Origin: Diacronema lutheri
Taxonomy: Eukaryota; Haptophyta; Pavlovophyceae; Pavlovales; Pavlovaceae
DNA: 64,000 nucleotides
Assembly (NCBI GenBank): GCA_019448385.1
Contig: JAGTXO010000049.1
Coordinates: forward strand, 112,501 to 176,500
Direction: 5' to 3'
The notes beneath the pieces are model-generated. The model was not told the origin of the DNA, searched no databases, and saw nothing but the letters and a program-made list of their open reading frames with translations. Every line of letters begins with the position of its first letter. Position 1 is the first letter of the stretch. A program made the position numbers and the translations under genes. This document shows positions 20,116-29,286 of the stretch, one piece after another.

Positions 20116-22261
20116 ATGTTGCGAGCCAGGATTGCGTGCTGCCTCGCCGCGCTCGCGGGCGTGTGCGACGGCGCGCAAAGAAGTGCGAGCCAGTTTGTTC
20201 CCTCCTTCTCGGCGCAGCTGCAAAGATTGGGCGACGTGCGCGCCCGCGTGCACGTGCGCGTACACGCGCATGCCGCGCGCGCGCCGAGCCGCCGCGCCCG
20301 CGCTCGGTCGGCGATCGCCGGCGGCGCGCGCGCCGCGCTGGCGCGCGCGCCTCGGGAGGCTGTTCGCCCACCCGCGCGTGCGCGCAATCCCGGCTTTTCT
20401 GCGTCGACCGCGCAGGCGCCGCTCTCGACTCTCGCGTGCATCGGCCCGCGCAAGAGCGGCAAGGGCGTGCTCGTCGGCAAGCTGCTGGGCGCGCCGGTCG
20501 AGGACGAGGAGGGCGAGCTGGAGTGCGTGCTGTCGGAGGACGAGAAGCTCGCGGTGCTCAATTCGGCGGGGTTTGGCGAGCGCCCAGGCGACGCGCCCGC
20601 CTTTGACGAGGCGGCCGACACCGCCGTGGCCGTCGCGCTCTCGCAGGTGGTCGTTCTGACCGCCTTCTTCAGGGAGTTCCTCGCGGAGCCGGCGGACGCG
20701 GTGGGCCGGCTGTCGGAGCTGCGGCCGGCGATGGAGCTTCTGCTCCGTATGAGCCGTCAGCCTGGCGCCTCGCCGCCGCGCAAGCGCTCGCTCATCCTCG
20801 TGCTGCGCGAATACGAGCCCGACGCGTCGGCGTCGGCGCAGGCGCTGCGCGAGCGTTTCGTCGCGCTCCTCGAGGAGATGTGGGCGGCGCTGCCCGCGGC
20901 GCGGAGCGGCGGCGGCGCGCCGGCGCTTGCGGATCTGCTCGATGTGCAGGTTGCGCCGCTTCCCTCGCCCAAGGCAGACAGCGCCGCCTTCACCGCCGCT
21001 GCGTCCGAGCTGCGCGCAAAGCTGCGCGCGGCGCTCTCGTCCTCGCCAGCGCCGCCCGCGGCCCAATTGCTCTTCTCGCTCGCGGCGGCGAGCAAGCTTG
21101 CGAGCTCGTCGGTCGGGCCGGGCTTTGTCTCGGCCGATGAGCTCGCCGCCGCGCTCGCCTGCGCACGCGCCGCCAGCGCCGCCTTTGACGAGTTTGCGAG
21201 CGCGACCGCGACGCTGCACGCGCGCGCCGCGAGCCGAGACGACCCGCTGCGCGAGCCGCCGGCCGCGCTCGCCGACGAGTGCTCGAAGGCGCTCGGCGCG
21301 GCGCTGCGCGCGTACGACGACGCGACCGTCGCACACGCCGGCTCGGACGTGCGCGCCAAGCGACGCGCCACACTTCGCTCCGCCATCCTTGCCGACTTGC
21401 GGCCAGTCCACACGCATGCGCTGCAGCTCGCGCGGATTGGTGCCGTGATTGACTTGAGCAAGCGCGCCGCCAACCTGACGGCGGGCGAGGGCAATTTGCA
21501 CGCCGATCTGCAGGCGGCCGTCGACGACGTGACCGCCTCGTTCCGCGAGAAGGCCGCCATGCTCACGATGCGCGAAGCGGCCGGTGCGTGGAGCTGCGGC
21601 CTCGAGGAGAAGATGCTGCAGCAGGTGCCCGCTCCGCGCACGCTCTTCGCCTCGCGCGCGCGCGCGCAGCCCGTGTCGTGCGCGCGTAGTTCGCCTCGCG
21701 CTGCGCCGGTGACGGCGGCGGCGGCGAGCGCGCGCGCCGCGCTCACGTGCCGCGCCGCGCCGCGCCGCGCCGCCGCTTTTTGGGGTGGTCTTTGCGCAGG
21801 AGCTGCAGCAAATGAGCGCAGAGATGGTGCGGCGCGCGCAGCTGCAGGGGCTCTACGCGCCGCCGGCGGGCCGCGTGCCGACCGGCGTGTCGCTCCACTG
21901 GCTGCACCCCAACCCGTTTGGCAAGGACCTGCGCAACGACCAGCTGTCGGCAACGGACCGCCTCTCCTACTCGCAGAAGGCCAAGAGCCTCCTCCGCCTC
22001 GAGCCGATGCGCTTCGACCAGCGCTCGATGAGCCAGAAGAGCGTGCCCTTTGCCGGCGGCATCGCGCTCACCGACGACGACCTCGTGCTCAAGAACCAGG
22101 CGCGCGCGCCGCGCGCGTGCCGTGCGCGCCGCCGCCGCCGCACCGCAGCGGCGCGCCGCCCATGCCGCCGCGCGCGCGCCCGGCTGTACCGTCGCGCTCA
22201 GCCGCTCGGCGCTGGCGATTGTGCCGCGTGCGCGCCCGCTCTCGCGCAGAGGGGCAAGTGA
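20116..22261 (+). CDS. RHD3/Sey1-like dynamin-family protein with degenerate GTPase motifs
   Basis: Exons 20116-21624 and 21800-22261 (intron 175 bp, gt...gcgcag) give 656 residues. After a signal-like N-terminus (MLRARIACCLAALAGVCDGA) and a basic region, residues about 115-280 follow the RHD3/Sey1/atlastin order: a P-loop-like GPRKSGKG, ERPGDAPAFDEAADTAVAVALSQVVVL in place of the switch and G3 region, and RKRSLILVLREYEPD in place of the G4 RD motif. The rest is helical, as in the Sey1 middle domain. Such proteins fuse ER tubules. Here the Ser/Thr after the P-loop Lys is Gly and the DxxG is lost, so hydrolysis is doubtful. No C-terminal membrane hairpin is seen. The last 55 residues are Arg/Ala-rich and may be mis-modelled beyond LVLKNQ. 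Confidence 0.6.
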
Positions 22262-22415
22262 TCACGCCCAATGCGCTCGCTCGCACGGCAGTGCACGCCC
22301 CGTGGGCTGTGGGGCTGGTTGCAGTGCGGGCGGGGCGCGTGGGTAGCGGGGTTCAAAAATCAAACCCATGGCCCTTTTGGCCTTCCTAGACTGTGAGCCA
22401 CTGGTCAGTCATCAA

Positions 22416-22442
22416 CCCCCCCCCCCCCCCCCCCCCCCCCCC
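22416..22442. repeat. C homopolymer, 27 bases
   Basis: Run of 27 C just beyond the 3' end of the minus-strand E2-like gene (stop at 22461), in the convergent interval with the RHD3-like gene. Confidence 0.85.
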
Positions 22443-22460
22443 ACCCTTCCGGCCACGCTC

Positions 22461-23291
22461 TCACCAGCCGTTGCGCTTGTGGTGGTCGAGCATGCGCGAG
22501 AAGGCGGCCGCGGCTTCCATCTCAGAGTAAGGCGTGGTCGGCGGCTGGCCAAACTCGCCGCGCAGGTCGACACGCAGCGGGCCGGAGCGGCCGCCCGGGC
22601 CGGTCGCGGTGCGCACGATCGTGCTCTCGCAGTCGATCATGTTGCTCAGCGCGACGAGGAGCACGCCCTCAACGGTGAACGTCGAGCGCCAGCTGTTGTC
22701 CGTCCCGCTGCACGTCAGCATCTCCATGCAAACCGAGCCGCCGGCGGTGACGTGCCCCGTGTACCAGCGCATGCGTGGCACGACCACGCGCAGCGCGAAC
22801 GGGGCGCTCGGATAATTGCGCGGGAAGCGCAGCTCCATGAGAACGTGTCCGATGCCGTGCCTGCAGCGCAGTTGATCCAGGTCCGCGTTCAGGTCGCGCC
22901 CGCCCTTGAGCGCCGAGTCGAAGCGCGAGATGGCGATCTGCCACACGAGCGAGTTGTCACTGACGAGCTCGAGCGAATCGATCGGCACCTCTTTCCGCTG
23001 GATGAGCGCACGCATTGCAGCAAATTCGCTCATGACGCGCTTGACGCCGCGCAGCTTGAGCCACGCCGGATCGGCCGGGGCAGGGCGCGGCGCAACCGCC
23101 GGCACGCCGCCGCAGGCGCGCTTTTCCGCCGGCGGGTGGCGAGTGGCGTCCGTGTCCGCGCTCGGCCTCGTACATCGTGGTAACACTCCGTCATCGTCAC
23201 TCACGATGTCGATGACGTCGCGCGTCGCGCGCCGCGGCTTCTTCGCGAGCTTGCCCGAGTCCAAGTCGCGGTCCAAGTCGATCACCTCCAT
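22461..23291 (-). CDS. UBE2Q-like ubiquitin-conjugating (E2) enzyme with SUMO-interacting motifs
   Basis: The 276-residue protein has a UBC fold in its C-terminal two thirds: VLMELRFPRNYPSAPF, RVVVPRMRWYTGHV, then GGSVCMEMLTCSGTDNSW, where the Cys (near residue 190) is the catalytic thioester site, and FTVEGVLLVALSNM. CMEMLT instead of the usual HPN-x-C context is the pattern of the UBE2Q group. The N-terminus carries two acidic hydrophobic strings, VIDLD (3-7) and DVIDIVSDDD (25-34), which are textbook SUMO-interacting motifs. I chose ATG 23291 because the frame further upstream runs into the 119-bp divergent promoter. Predicted role: ubiquitin transfer to SUMO-marked or nuclear targets. The partner gene across the promoter is DNA polymerase kappa. 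Confidence 0.82.
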   Translation of the reverse strand: MEVIDLDRDLDSGKLAKKPRRATRDVIDIVSDDDGVLPRCTRPSADTDATRHPPAEKRACGGVPAVAPRPAPADPAWLKLRGVKRVMSEFAAMRALIQRKEVPIDSLELVSDNSLVWQIAISRFDSALKGGRDLNADLDQLRCRHGIGHVLMELRFPRNYPSAPFALRVVVPRMRWYTGHVTAGGSVCMEMLTCSGTDNSWRSTFTVEGVLLVALSNMIDCESTIVRTATGPGGRSGPLRVDLRGEFGQPPTTPYSEMEAAAAFSRMLDHHKRNGW

Positions 23292-23410
23292 GACAGGACG
23301 GTCCCCGATCCCCCTGTGAAGGAAAAGGGAAAATTCAAAATTGGAAATATTCTGAATTTCATCCCCGACGTCCACGGTTGGGCGGGGTACATAGCCCGCG
23401 CGGCGCGAGC
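23292..23410. promoter_or_regulatory. Bidirectional promoter of E2-like and pol kappa genes
   Basis: 119 bp between divergent ATGs. The middle (23321-23360) is strikingly A/T-rich for this genome, with AAAATTCAAAATTGGAAATA and an ATTGG (inverted CCAAT) box. Confidence 0.5.
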
Positions 23411-26047
23411 ATGGCACACGCCAGCTCGCGCCCCGCGGCACCGATGGACGAGACGCTCTCCGCGCGTGCAAAGGCGATCTACGTGTTTGCGAGCGAAAAG
23501 GGCGCCGCGCTGCTGGACAAGGATCGTGAAACCATCTCGCGCATCATCCTCGAGACGTCGAGCGGCTCGAAGTACACCCAGCGCCAGCTCAGAGCCGACG
23601 CCAAGGTCGATGTCAAAGTGCAGGCCATGCGAGAGAAACTCGCTGCTGCGGACGTGCCTGCCCGCCGCGCGGCCTCGATGCAGGTCGAGAAGCGCATCTG
23701 CGAGCTGGACCACGACCGCCAGCTCGATCGGATTTGCGCCGTCGTCGACTTTGGTCCGCGCCGCCGCCGCCGCCGCCGCCGCTGACCGTCGCCGCCGAGC
23801 GCGCGCGCGCGTGCGCGCGCGGCGAAGCTGATCGTGCGTTTTGCGCGCGCCGCGTGCCTCGCGCTTCGCCCGCCAGACATGTTCTACGCGGCCGTCGAGA
23901 TCCGCGATCGGCCCGAGCTCGCGCAGCTTCCGGTCGCAGTCGGCGGCATCGGGATGATCAGCACGGCGAACTACGTCGCGCGCGCTTGGGGCGTCCGTTC
24001 GGCGATGCCCGGGTTCGTCGGCCAGGCGCTCTGCCGGCGCGGCGCCGAGTTTGGCATGCCGCGCGCTGAGCTGACGTTTGTGCCGCCCAACTTTGCGAAG
24101 TATGCCGCCGTCGCCGACGTGGCGCGCGCCATCTTCCGCGAGTACGACGCGCACATGCGCAGCTTCTCGCTCGATGAGGCCTTCCTCGACCTCACGCGCT
24201 ACGTGCGCAGCCGCGCATTGCTCGGCAGCCACGACGCGGCGCGGCGCGCGCTCTCGGTGTGCGGCCCGACCGAGCCGCACGTCGGGCCGGGCGCGGCGGA
24301 GGAGGTGCGCGGCGATGGGCGCGGCGAGGACTCGCCGCGTGCGGGCTGCGCGTCGCCGTCCGCCGCGTGCGCCTCACGCGTTGAGCTGCTCGAGCTCGCA
24401 GAGGCGGTCGTCGCCGAGCTGCGTGCGCGCGTGCGAGATGCGACGGGCGGCCTCACGTGTTCGGCTGGACTGGCGCCAAACTTTTTCCTCGCAAAAGTTG
24501 CTGCGGACCAGCGCAAGCCGGACGGGCAGTTCTGCGTGCCCGCGAGCCGTGACGCGATTTTCGCCTTCCTGCGCCCGCTGCCGACGCGCAAGGTTGGCGG
24601 GATCGGCCGCGTGTGTGAGAAGCTTCTGAAGAGCGCGCTCGGCGTCGGCACGTGCGGCGAGCTGCTCAGCAGTTGCGTGCGCGGCGACGTGCGCCTCGCC
24701 TTCTCGCCCATCGCCGCCGACTCGCTGCTGCGTGCCGCCCTCGGCTGCACCGCGCCCGTCGATCCGGAGGGCGCGCCGCCCACCGCCGGCCCGGAGCGGC
24801 CGTCGCAAAAGGGCATCTCCGTCGAGCGTACCTTTGGCGCGACCGCCAATGTGCGCGAGCTGCTCGCGCGGCTCGACGAGCTGTGCGGCAAGCTGGCCGA
24901 GGAGATGGCGCTCTGCTGCGGTGGCGTGGGCGTGCGCGGGCGCACCGTCACGCTCAAGCTCAAGTCGGACGCCTTCGACGTGAGCACGCGCGACTCGACG
25001 GGGGCGCCCGCGTGCTCGGCCAACGAGCTGCGCGCGCGCGCGCGCGCCCTCTTCGCGCGCGAGGCCGGTCGCGCAGCGGAGCGCGGGCAGCCGCTTCGCA
25101 TCCGGCTGCTCGGCGTACGCGTCACGAGGCTCGAGCGCGCGGACGCGGATGAGGTCGGGCTGGGCGACGGCCAGCATTCAATCGCTCGCTTCTTGTGCGG
25201 CGCGGTGCGCGCGCCGCGCGCGGCTGCTCGCACCGTGCGCGAGCCGGGCGATGGCGATGGCGACGGCTCGAGCGCGAGCAGCAGCGCCGAGAGCTCGGAC
25301 GAGTCGGGGGCATGCATCAGACGACCGACCAGCCGGATCGCCAGTCCATGCGCGGAGGCACGCGCACCCGACGGCGCGCGCGCGCGCCCGCACGCCGCCG
25401 CATGCGCCGTCGCTGAGGACGCGCGCGCGACGTGCGGCGCGCAGCGCGCTCCTTCGCCCTCTTCGCCTGGTCTCCGCGCGCGCGAGCGCAGCCCGATCGC
25501 GCACGCGCTGCCGCCGTTGGCGCGCAAGCGCGAGGGGCCGTGCGCGGGGGAAGCTCCGGCGCGGCGGTATGCTCGGCTCGCGCGGGCTGAGATTGATCCG
25601 GCCGTTCTGACCGCGCTGCCCGAGCAGGTCCGGCGGCAGGTGAGCGCAGAGCTCGCCGCAGCTGAGCGCCTCGCGCTCGAGCGCGAGAAGCGCGCAGGCG
25701 TGCGCGCGCCCGACTGCGCAGCTATGCCCGCGCACACGCCTGCCGCCGCCGACCATGGCGCGCCCGCCCGTGTGAGCGGCGCAGAGTGCGCGCGGCGCGA
25801 CATGGCCGCGCGCGCGCGCAGCATCGAGCGCTTCCTCATGCAGCCGCGAGAGCCGCGGCCGGGCGGCGTGCAATCGATCGCCGTCGGCCATCGGACGCGC
25901 GATTCCGACGGCATTGCCGCCGCGCCCGAGGAGCAGCTCGTCGAGCTCGTCGCGATGGGCTTCTCCGAGGCCGAAGCGATTGCGGCGCTCTGCGCCGGCC
26001 GAGGTGACGTGCACGCAGCCGTCGAATGCCTTCTCCGGTCACGCTGA
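23411..26047 (+). CDS. POLK: DNA polymerase kappa (Y-family translesion polymerase)
   Basis: Exons 23411-23753 and 23877-26047 (intron 123 bp, phase 1) encode 837 residues. Exon 1 gives the kappa-specific N-clasp (DKDRETISRIILETSSGSKY ... ELDHDRQLDRICAVVDF). Exon 2 continues DMFYAAVEIRDRPELAQLPV, NYVARAWGVRSAMPGF, VPPNFAKY and SLDEAFLDLT (catalytic acidic pair near 212), then GLAPNFFLAKVAADQRKPDG and the little finger. QHSIARFL (about 546) sits where human pol kappa has its first PCNA-binding QRSIIGFL; a second similar string, RSIERFL, lies near 760. The last 40 residues (EEQLVELVAMGFSEAEAIAA ...) are a UBA domain where vertebrate pol kappa has UBZ fingers. It bypasses minor-groove lesions. 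An acidic/basic insert of about 40 residues interrupts the palm after RSRALL. Confidence 0.95.
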
Positions 26048-26170
26048 GGTCATGATGCTGCGGTTGGCATGCGTAACCGATGACGAGTCACATCGTAAGT
26101 CACATAGTCGAAGGACAGGACCCGATTTCGCCGAACGCGCCGCCCGAACGACCGCCGGGGAGAATCCGCG

Positions 26171-26654
26171 ATGGGCGGCTCGTGGAGCAAGGCTGGGTCG
26201 GTCGAGGGTGCGGACGAGAGCAAGGCGAAAATGATCGCGCGCGGCGCGGCCAAGCGCCTCTCCGACGCCGGCGATAAGGTCGGCAAAGCGGCCAAGGTGC
26301 AGATGCTCAAGGCGGAGATCATGCTCAAGGAGCAAAGCATGAGGAGCATGAAGCAGGAGCTCGGCCTGTCGATCTATATCCACCGTGCGTCGTCGCCACG
26401 CGCGCGTTGCCAAGCGCCGCGTCGCGACCGGCTGCCCACTGTTTCGTGCCGCCCCTGCGCGCGCAGTCGAGAAAGCGGACAGCGAGGCGTACATGGCGGT
26501 CTTCCAGGAGACCAAGGCCAAGATCGATGCCGTGCTTGCGGAGATCGAAGCGAAGCGGGCAGAAATTGTGGAGCTGTCGGCAAGGAAGCCCGTCGACGGG
26601 ATCGACGAGGACTCGATCACCGTGAAGATGACCGATGGCGGGTCGGTTCACTGA
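26171..26654 (+). CDS. Small coiled-coil protein, paralogue A of a convergent pair
   Basis: Exons 26171-26384 and 26467-26654 (82-bp phase-1 intron, gtgcgt...gcgcag) give 133 residues. The core AAKVQMLKAEIMLKEQSMRS, MKQELGLSIY and, after the intron, EAYMAVFQETKAKIDAVLAE IEAKRAEI aligns residue by residue with the gene on the opposite strand at 27186-27497, so the two are duplicates. Two amphipathic helices joined by a short loop predict a helical hairpin. The N-terminus MGGSWSK has a Gly2 and could be myristoylated (MGxxxS pattern; inference), which would tether it to membranes. The C-terminus is acidic. I do not recognise a named family. Confidence 0.78.
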
Positions 26655-27185
26655 TCTGCTGCCTCTCGCGCGGCGGCGCCGCACGGCCGTGCGAGCGCGG
26701 CGCGAGGCCCGTGCACCCCCCCTTCCTTCCCCGCGGTGCAATCTGCAATAGGCTTGCTGAACCGCACCGTGTGCATCCGACAGCAGATCTTCAGAGTTCA
26801 GCGCATTGGCACGCCGTTGCCCATTGCAATTGGCAGGCCTTCGAGCGTCGGCATTTGCTCGCCCGAGGGAGGCAGGTCGCCTGCTGCTGCGGCCGTGATG
26901 TTCGTCGACTCCAACAGCTAGCGCACGGGTGGGGCGGGGGAAGGGGTGCTACACGGGCACGCCGCGGGCACTCGGCAAAAGGCAAGCTGGCGAACGCAGA
27001 CGGTGTGATGGAGGCGGCTCCAGATGGTTGAAGCGGTGCGGCGACGCGCCAGGCGGGCGCCTATCCATCCGGCTGGCGCAGCTGAGGCCGCGCAGGCAAA
27101 GTTGCGGCGAGCTGAAGCGCGAGTGAGGACGCGTGATGGCCCGCGCGCTCAAGCGCGCCGGGCCTCACTCTTTCGCGCTCGTGCG
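26655..27185. other. Unassigned 531-bp interval between convergent paralogues
   Basis: It has no supported gene. It contains a segment of lower GC (26740-26900) with CCATTGCAATTGG, a palindromic pair of CCAAT boxes near 26819, and a GC-rich hairpin at 27138-27164. It probably holds both 3' UTRs and may be the remnant spacer of the duplication. Confidence 0.5.
27138..27164. terminator. GC-rich hairpin 3' of minus-strand paralogue
   Basis: GGCCCGCGCGCT and AGCGCGCCGGGCC pair around a two-base loop with one bulge, 22 bp beyond the stop codon of the minus-strand gene. Outer GAGTGAGG (27121) and CCTCACTC (27163) can extend it. It may mark 3'-end formation; in so GC-rich a genome it may also be chance. 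Confidence 0.3.
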
Positions 27186-27497
27186 CTACTGGCTCGGCTT
27201 GTCGAGCTCTTGGATCTCGAGGCGCTTCGCCGCAATCTCCGCGTTGAGCGCGTCAATCCTTGATTTGAACTCGCCAAAGACGCGAGCCGTGTCGGCCTGG
27301 TCGCCCTTCTCCATCGACGCGTAGACGGCGACGCCAAACTCTTGCTTGACGCTCTTGATCGTGCCCTCCTTCATCATGATCTCGGCCTTGAGCGTCTGCG
27401 CCTTGATTGCACGGCCCGCCGTATCCGCGCTGACCGAAAGACGCTTGCCGATCGACGTCACGAACGCGCCTGCCGGATTTTGCGCGGTGAGGGACAT
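27186..27497 (-). CDS. Small coiled-coil protein, paralogue B of a convergent pair
   Basis: One exon, 103 residues from ATG 27497; in-frame ATGs at 27512 and 27578 would add 5 or 27 residues. Core AIKAQTLKAEIMMKEGTIKS, VKQEFGVAVYASMEKGD and ARVFGEFKSRIDALNAEIAA match paralogue A across the whole helical hairpin, including the position where A has its intron (after SIY / AVY). B has therefore lost, or A has gained, one intron since duplication. The N-terminus differs (MSLTAQNPAG) and lacks the Gly2 pattern. Function unknown; two short helices suggest a dimerising or membrane-edge protein. Confidence 0.75.
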   Translation of the reverse strand: MSLTAQNPAGAFVTSIGKRLSVSADTAGRAIKAQTLKAEIMMKEGTIKSVKQEFGVAVYASMEKGDQADTARVFGEFKSRIDALNAEIAAKRLEIQELDKPSQ

Positions 27498-27579
27498 GGC
27501 CGAGCCGCGCATCACTCCGCCGCTTCGCAGACTTTTTCCGACAAAATGGGCGCCATGGCGGAGAGCACTTTCAGTCATT

Positions 27580-29274
27580 TCAGTCAAACACGGAGAAGGC
27601 GTCCACGACCGCGGCCGCGCGCGGCTTTTTGCTGTGGGCGCCGACGGCCGCGCTTGCAACGCCCGCACCCGCGCTCGCAACGTCCGTCTCATCCACGCGG
27701 CCATGTGCGTGCAGGCCATCACGGGCGCCGTCCGGCGCGCGGTCGCTTGGCAAGGCAAGGGCGGTGAGCAGAGCGGCGCACGCCTCCATGCGCGGATGGA
27801 GCCACTCGTCTGCGCGCAGCAACGGCAGCTCTCGCTCGCCCTCGTCTGGCAGCGGTGCGCCGTCGGCCGCGGCGGCGGCAACGAGCGCTGGGTTGAGCGC
27901 GAGCGCATGCCAGTCGACAACCGCCGTCGGGTCGTAGCCCACGCCGTGCGCGAGCGCACGCTCGACCGAGCCCGAGCCGAGCGCGACGGCGCCAAGGAGC
28001 TCGCGGCAAAGCGGGTCGCCGGCGGGCAACGTGCAGAGGGCCGAAAGACGCAGCCCGTCGAGGCGTGAGGCGAACGGCGGTCCGGCTGCGGCGGGCGCCC
28101 GCCCGTGCAACGCGCGCGGCGGCGGCGACGGCGGCGCCTTGTCTCCGCGTGGCTGCGCGTCCACGCGTGCGCGCGCCCACTCAAGCCACGCGCGCTGCTC
28201 CGGGTCCGGCTGTTGGTCGCGCGCCGACTTGGTGAACCACATCGTGAGCGCGAAGCGCGTGCCCGACGTGACCCGCTCGACCGCGTGCACCGATTCGGCG
28301 CCCGACGGGAAGAGCACAAGGCGGCCAACGCGCGGCAGCACGACGCGCTCGGCGTCCGCGTCGTGCAGGACGAGCCGGCCGCCGCCAAAGTCCGCGCCGT
28401 GCGCGCTCAGGTAGAGGAGCGCCGAAAAGTCATACGAGCGCACGCTCACCTGGTCGATGTGCGGCCGCCAATAGGAAAATTGGTCGCCGCGCGCGAGTCC
28501 AACGTCCCATGGGTCGTGGCCGCGCGCGCCGGGCGCGTGCCGTGCGCCGCGCGCCGCCGCCGCGTCGTCCACGGGCTGCAGCCTGGCCACCTGCGCGTCG
28601 CTCACGTACAGCTCGCACGCAAGCCCGTACTCGGCGACGGTGCGCCGGCGCGCGCGCTCGACGAGCAGGTACATGCAGCGCATCGCCGCGCACGCGCGCG
28701 CGTCGCCCTCGGCGGCGGTGGCCGGCGCGAGACGGAGCGCCAGCGCGGGCGAGATGCCGAGGGTGGACTGGCCGTTGCGCGAGAAGCCGCCGGCGAACGC
28801 GAGCAGCGCGCCGGCGACGACGAGCCGGCACTCTTCCTCGCTCGCGCAGCCGTCTGCGACGACGCGGCGCGTCGGCCTGCCGTCGCTTCCGGCGTGTTCG
28901 TGCGCGCCCGCGCCGAGGACAAGCTCGCGCTTCCCCGGCCGGACGTTGGCCTCCACGAGCCGCGCCTGCACGTCGCTCCCGTCGGAGTAGTCGTCATGCT
29001 CGGCCGGCTTGGGTCGCTGTCGCGGTGCGCCCGGCCCACCTGTGCCCCGAAGCGGCCCCGCGTTGCGCTCGCGGATACGGTCGGTGAGCGCGCTGTTCTG
29101 CGCGTCGAGCGCGAGCGCGCACAGTGCAATGACGTGCGCCTCGCGGTACGCGTCGAGCACGGCGCCCGGTGCGGCACGCTCGAGCACGTGGCCCCCGCTC
29201 TCGCGCCACTTGCGCAGCGCCGGCTCGCGCAGCTCGCGCACGAACGCGCGCACGTGCGCGCGGCCGCGCTCCAT
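27580..29274 (-). CDS. 2-oxoglutarate/Fe(II) dioxygenase, prolyl-hydroxylase type
   Basis: The 564-residue protein contains a P4Hc-like fold. VVADGCASEEECRLVVAG opens the domain, as in collagen-type prolyl 3-/4-hydroxylases. YWRPHIDQVSV provides the iron-binding HxD (near 272), ESVHAVERV the second His (near 330), and GTRFALTMWFT the Arg that salt-bridges 2-oxoglutarate. FGGGRLVLHD matches the core strand. A Gln/Arg/Pro-rich linker follows, then an Ala/Leu-rich C-terminal domain of about 200 residues that I cannot name. No signal peptide is visible from the chosen ATG 29274, only 12 bp from a divergent start. The frame is open further upstream, but there it overlaps cyclin codons. Substrate unknown. 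Confidence 0.82.
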   Translation of the reverse strand: MERGRAHVRAFVRELREPALRKWRESGGHVLERAAPGAVLDAYREAHVIALCALALDAQNSALTDRIRERNAGPLRGTGGPGAPRQRPKPAEHDDYSDGSDVQARLVEANVRPGKRELVLGAGAHEHAGSDGRPTRRVVADGCASEEECRLVVAGALLAFAGGFSRNGQSTLGISPALALRLAPATAAEGDARACAAMRCMYLLVERARRRTVAEYGLACELYVSDAQVARLQPVDDAAAARGARHAPGARGHDPWDVGLARGDQFSYWRPHIDQVSVRSYDFSALLYLSAHGADFGGGRLVLHDADAERVVLPRVGRLVLFPSGAESVHAVERVTSGTRFALTMWFTKSARDQQPDPEQRAWLEWARARVDAQPRGDKAPPSPPPRALHGRAPAAAGPPFASRLDGLRLSALCTLPAGDPLCRELLGAVALGSGSVERALAHGVGYDPTAVVDWHALALNPALVAAAAADGAPLPDEGERELPLLRADEWLHPRMEACAALLTALALPSDRAPDGARDGLHAHGRVDETDVASAGAGVASAAVGAHSKKPRAAAVVDAFSVFD

Positions 29275-29286
29275 TGGGGCCGCACG
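29275..29286. promoter_or_regulatory. 12-bp gap between divergent start codons
   Basis: Only 12 bp separate the ATGs of the oxygenase (29274, minus) and the cyclin (29287, plus). Core promoters must sit inside one or both coding sequences, or one of the ATGs is wrong. Confidence 0.5.
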
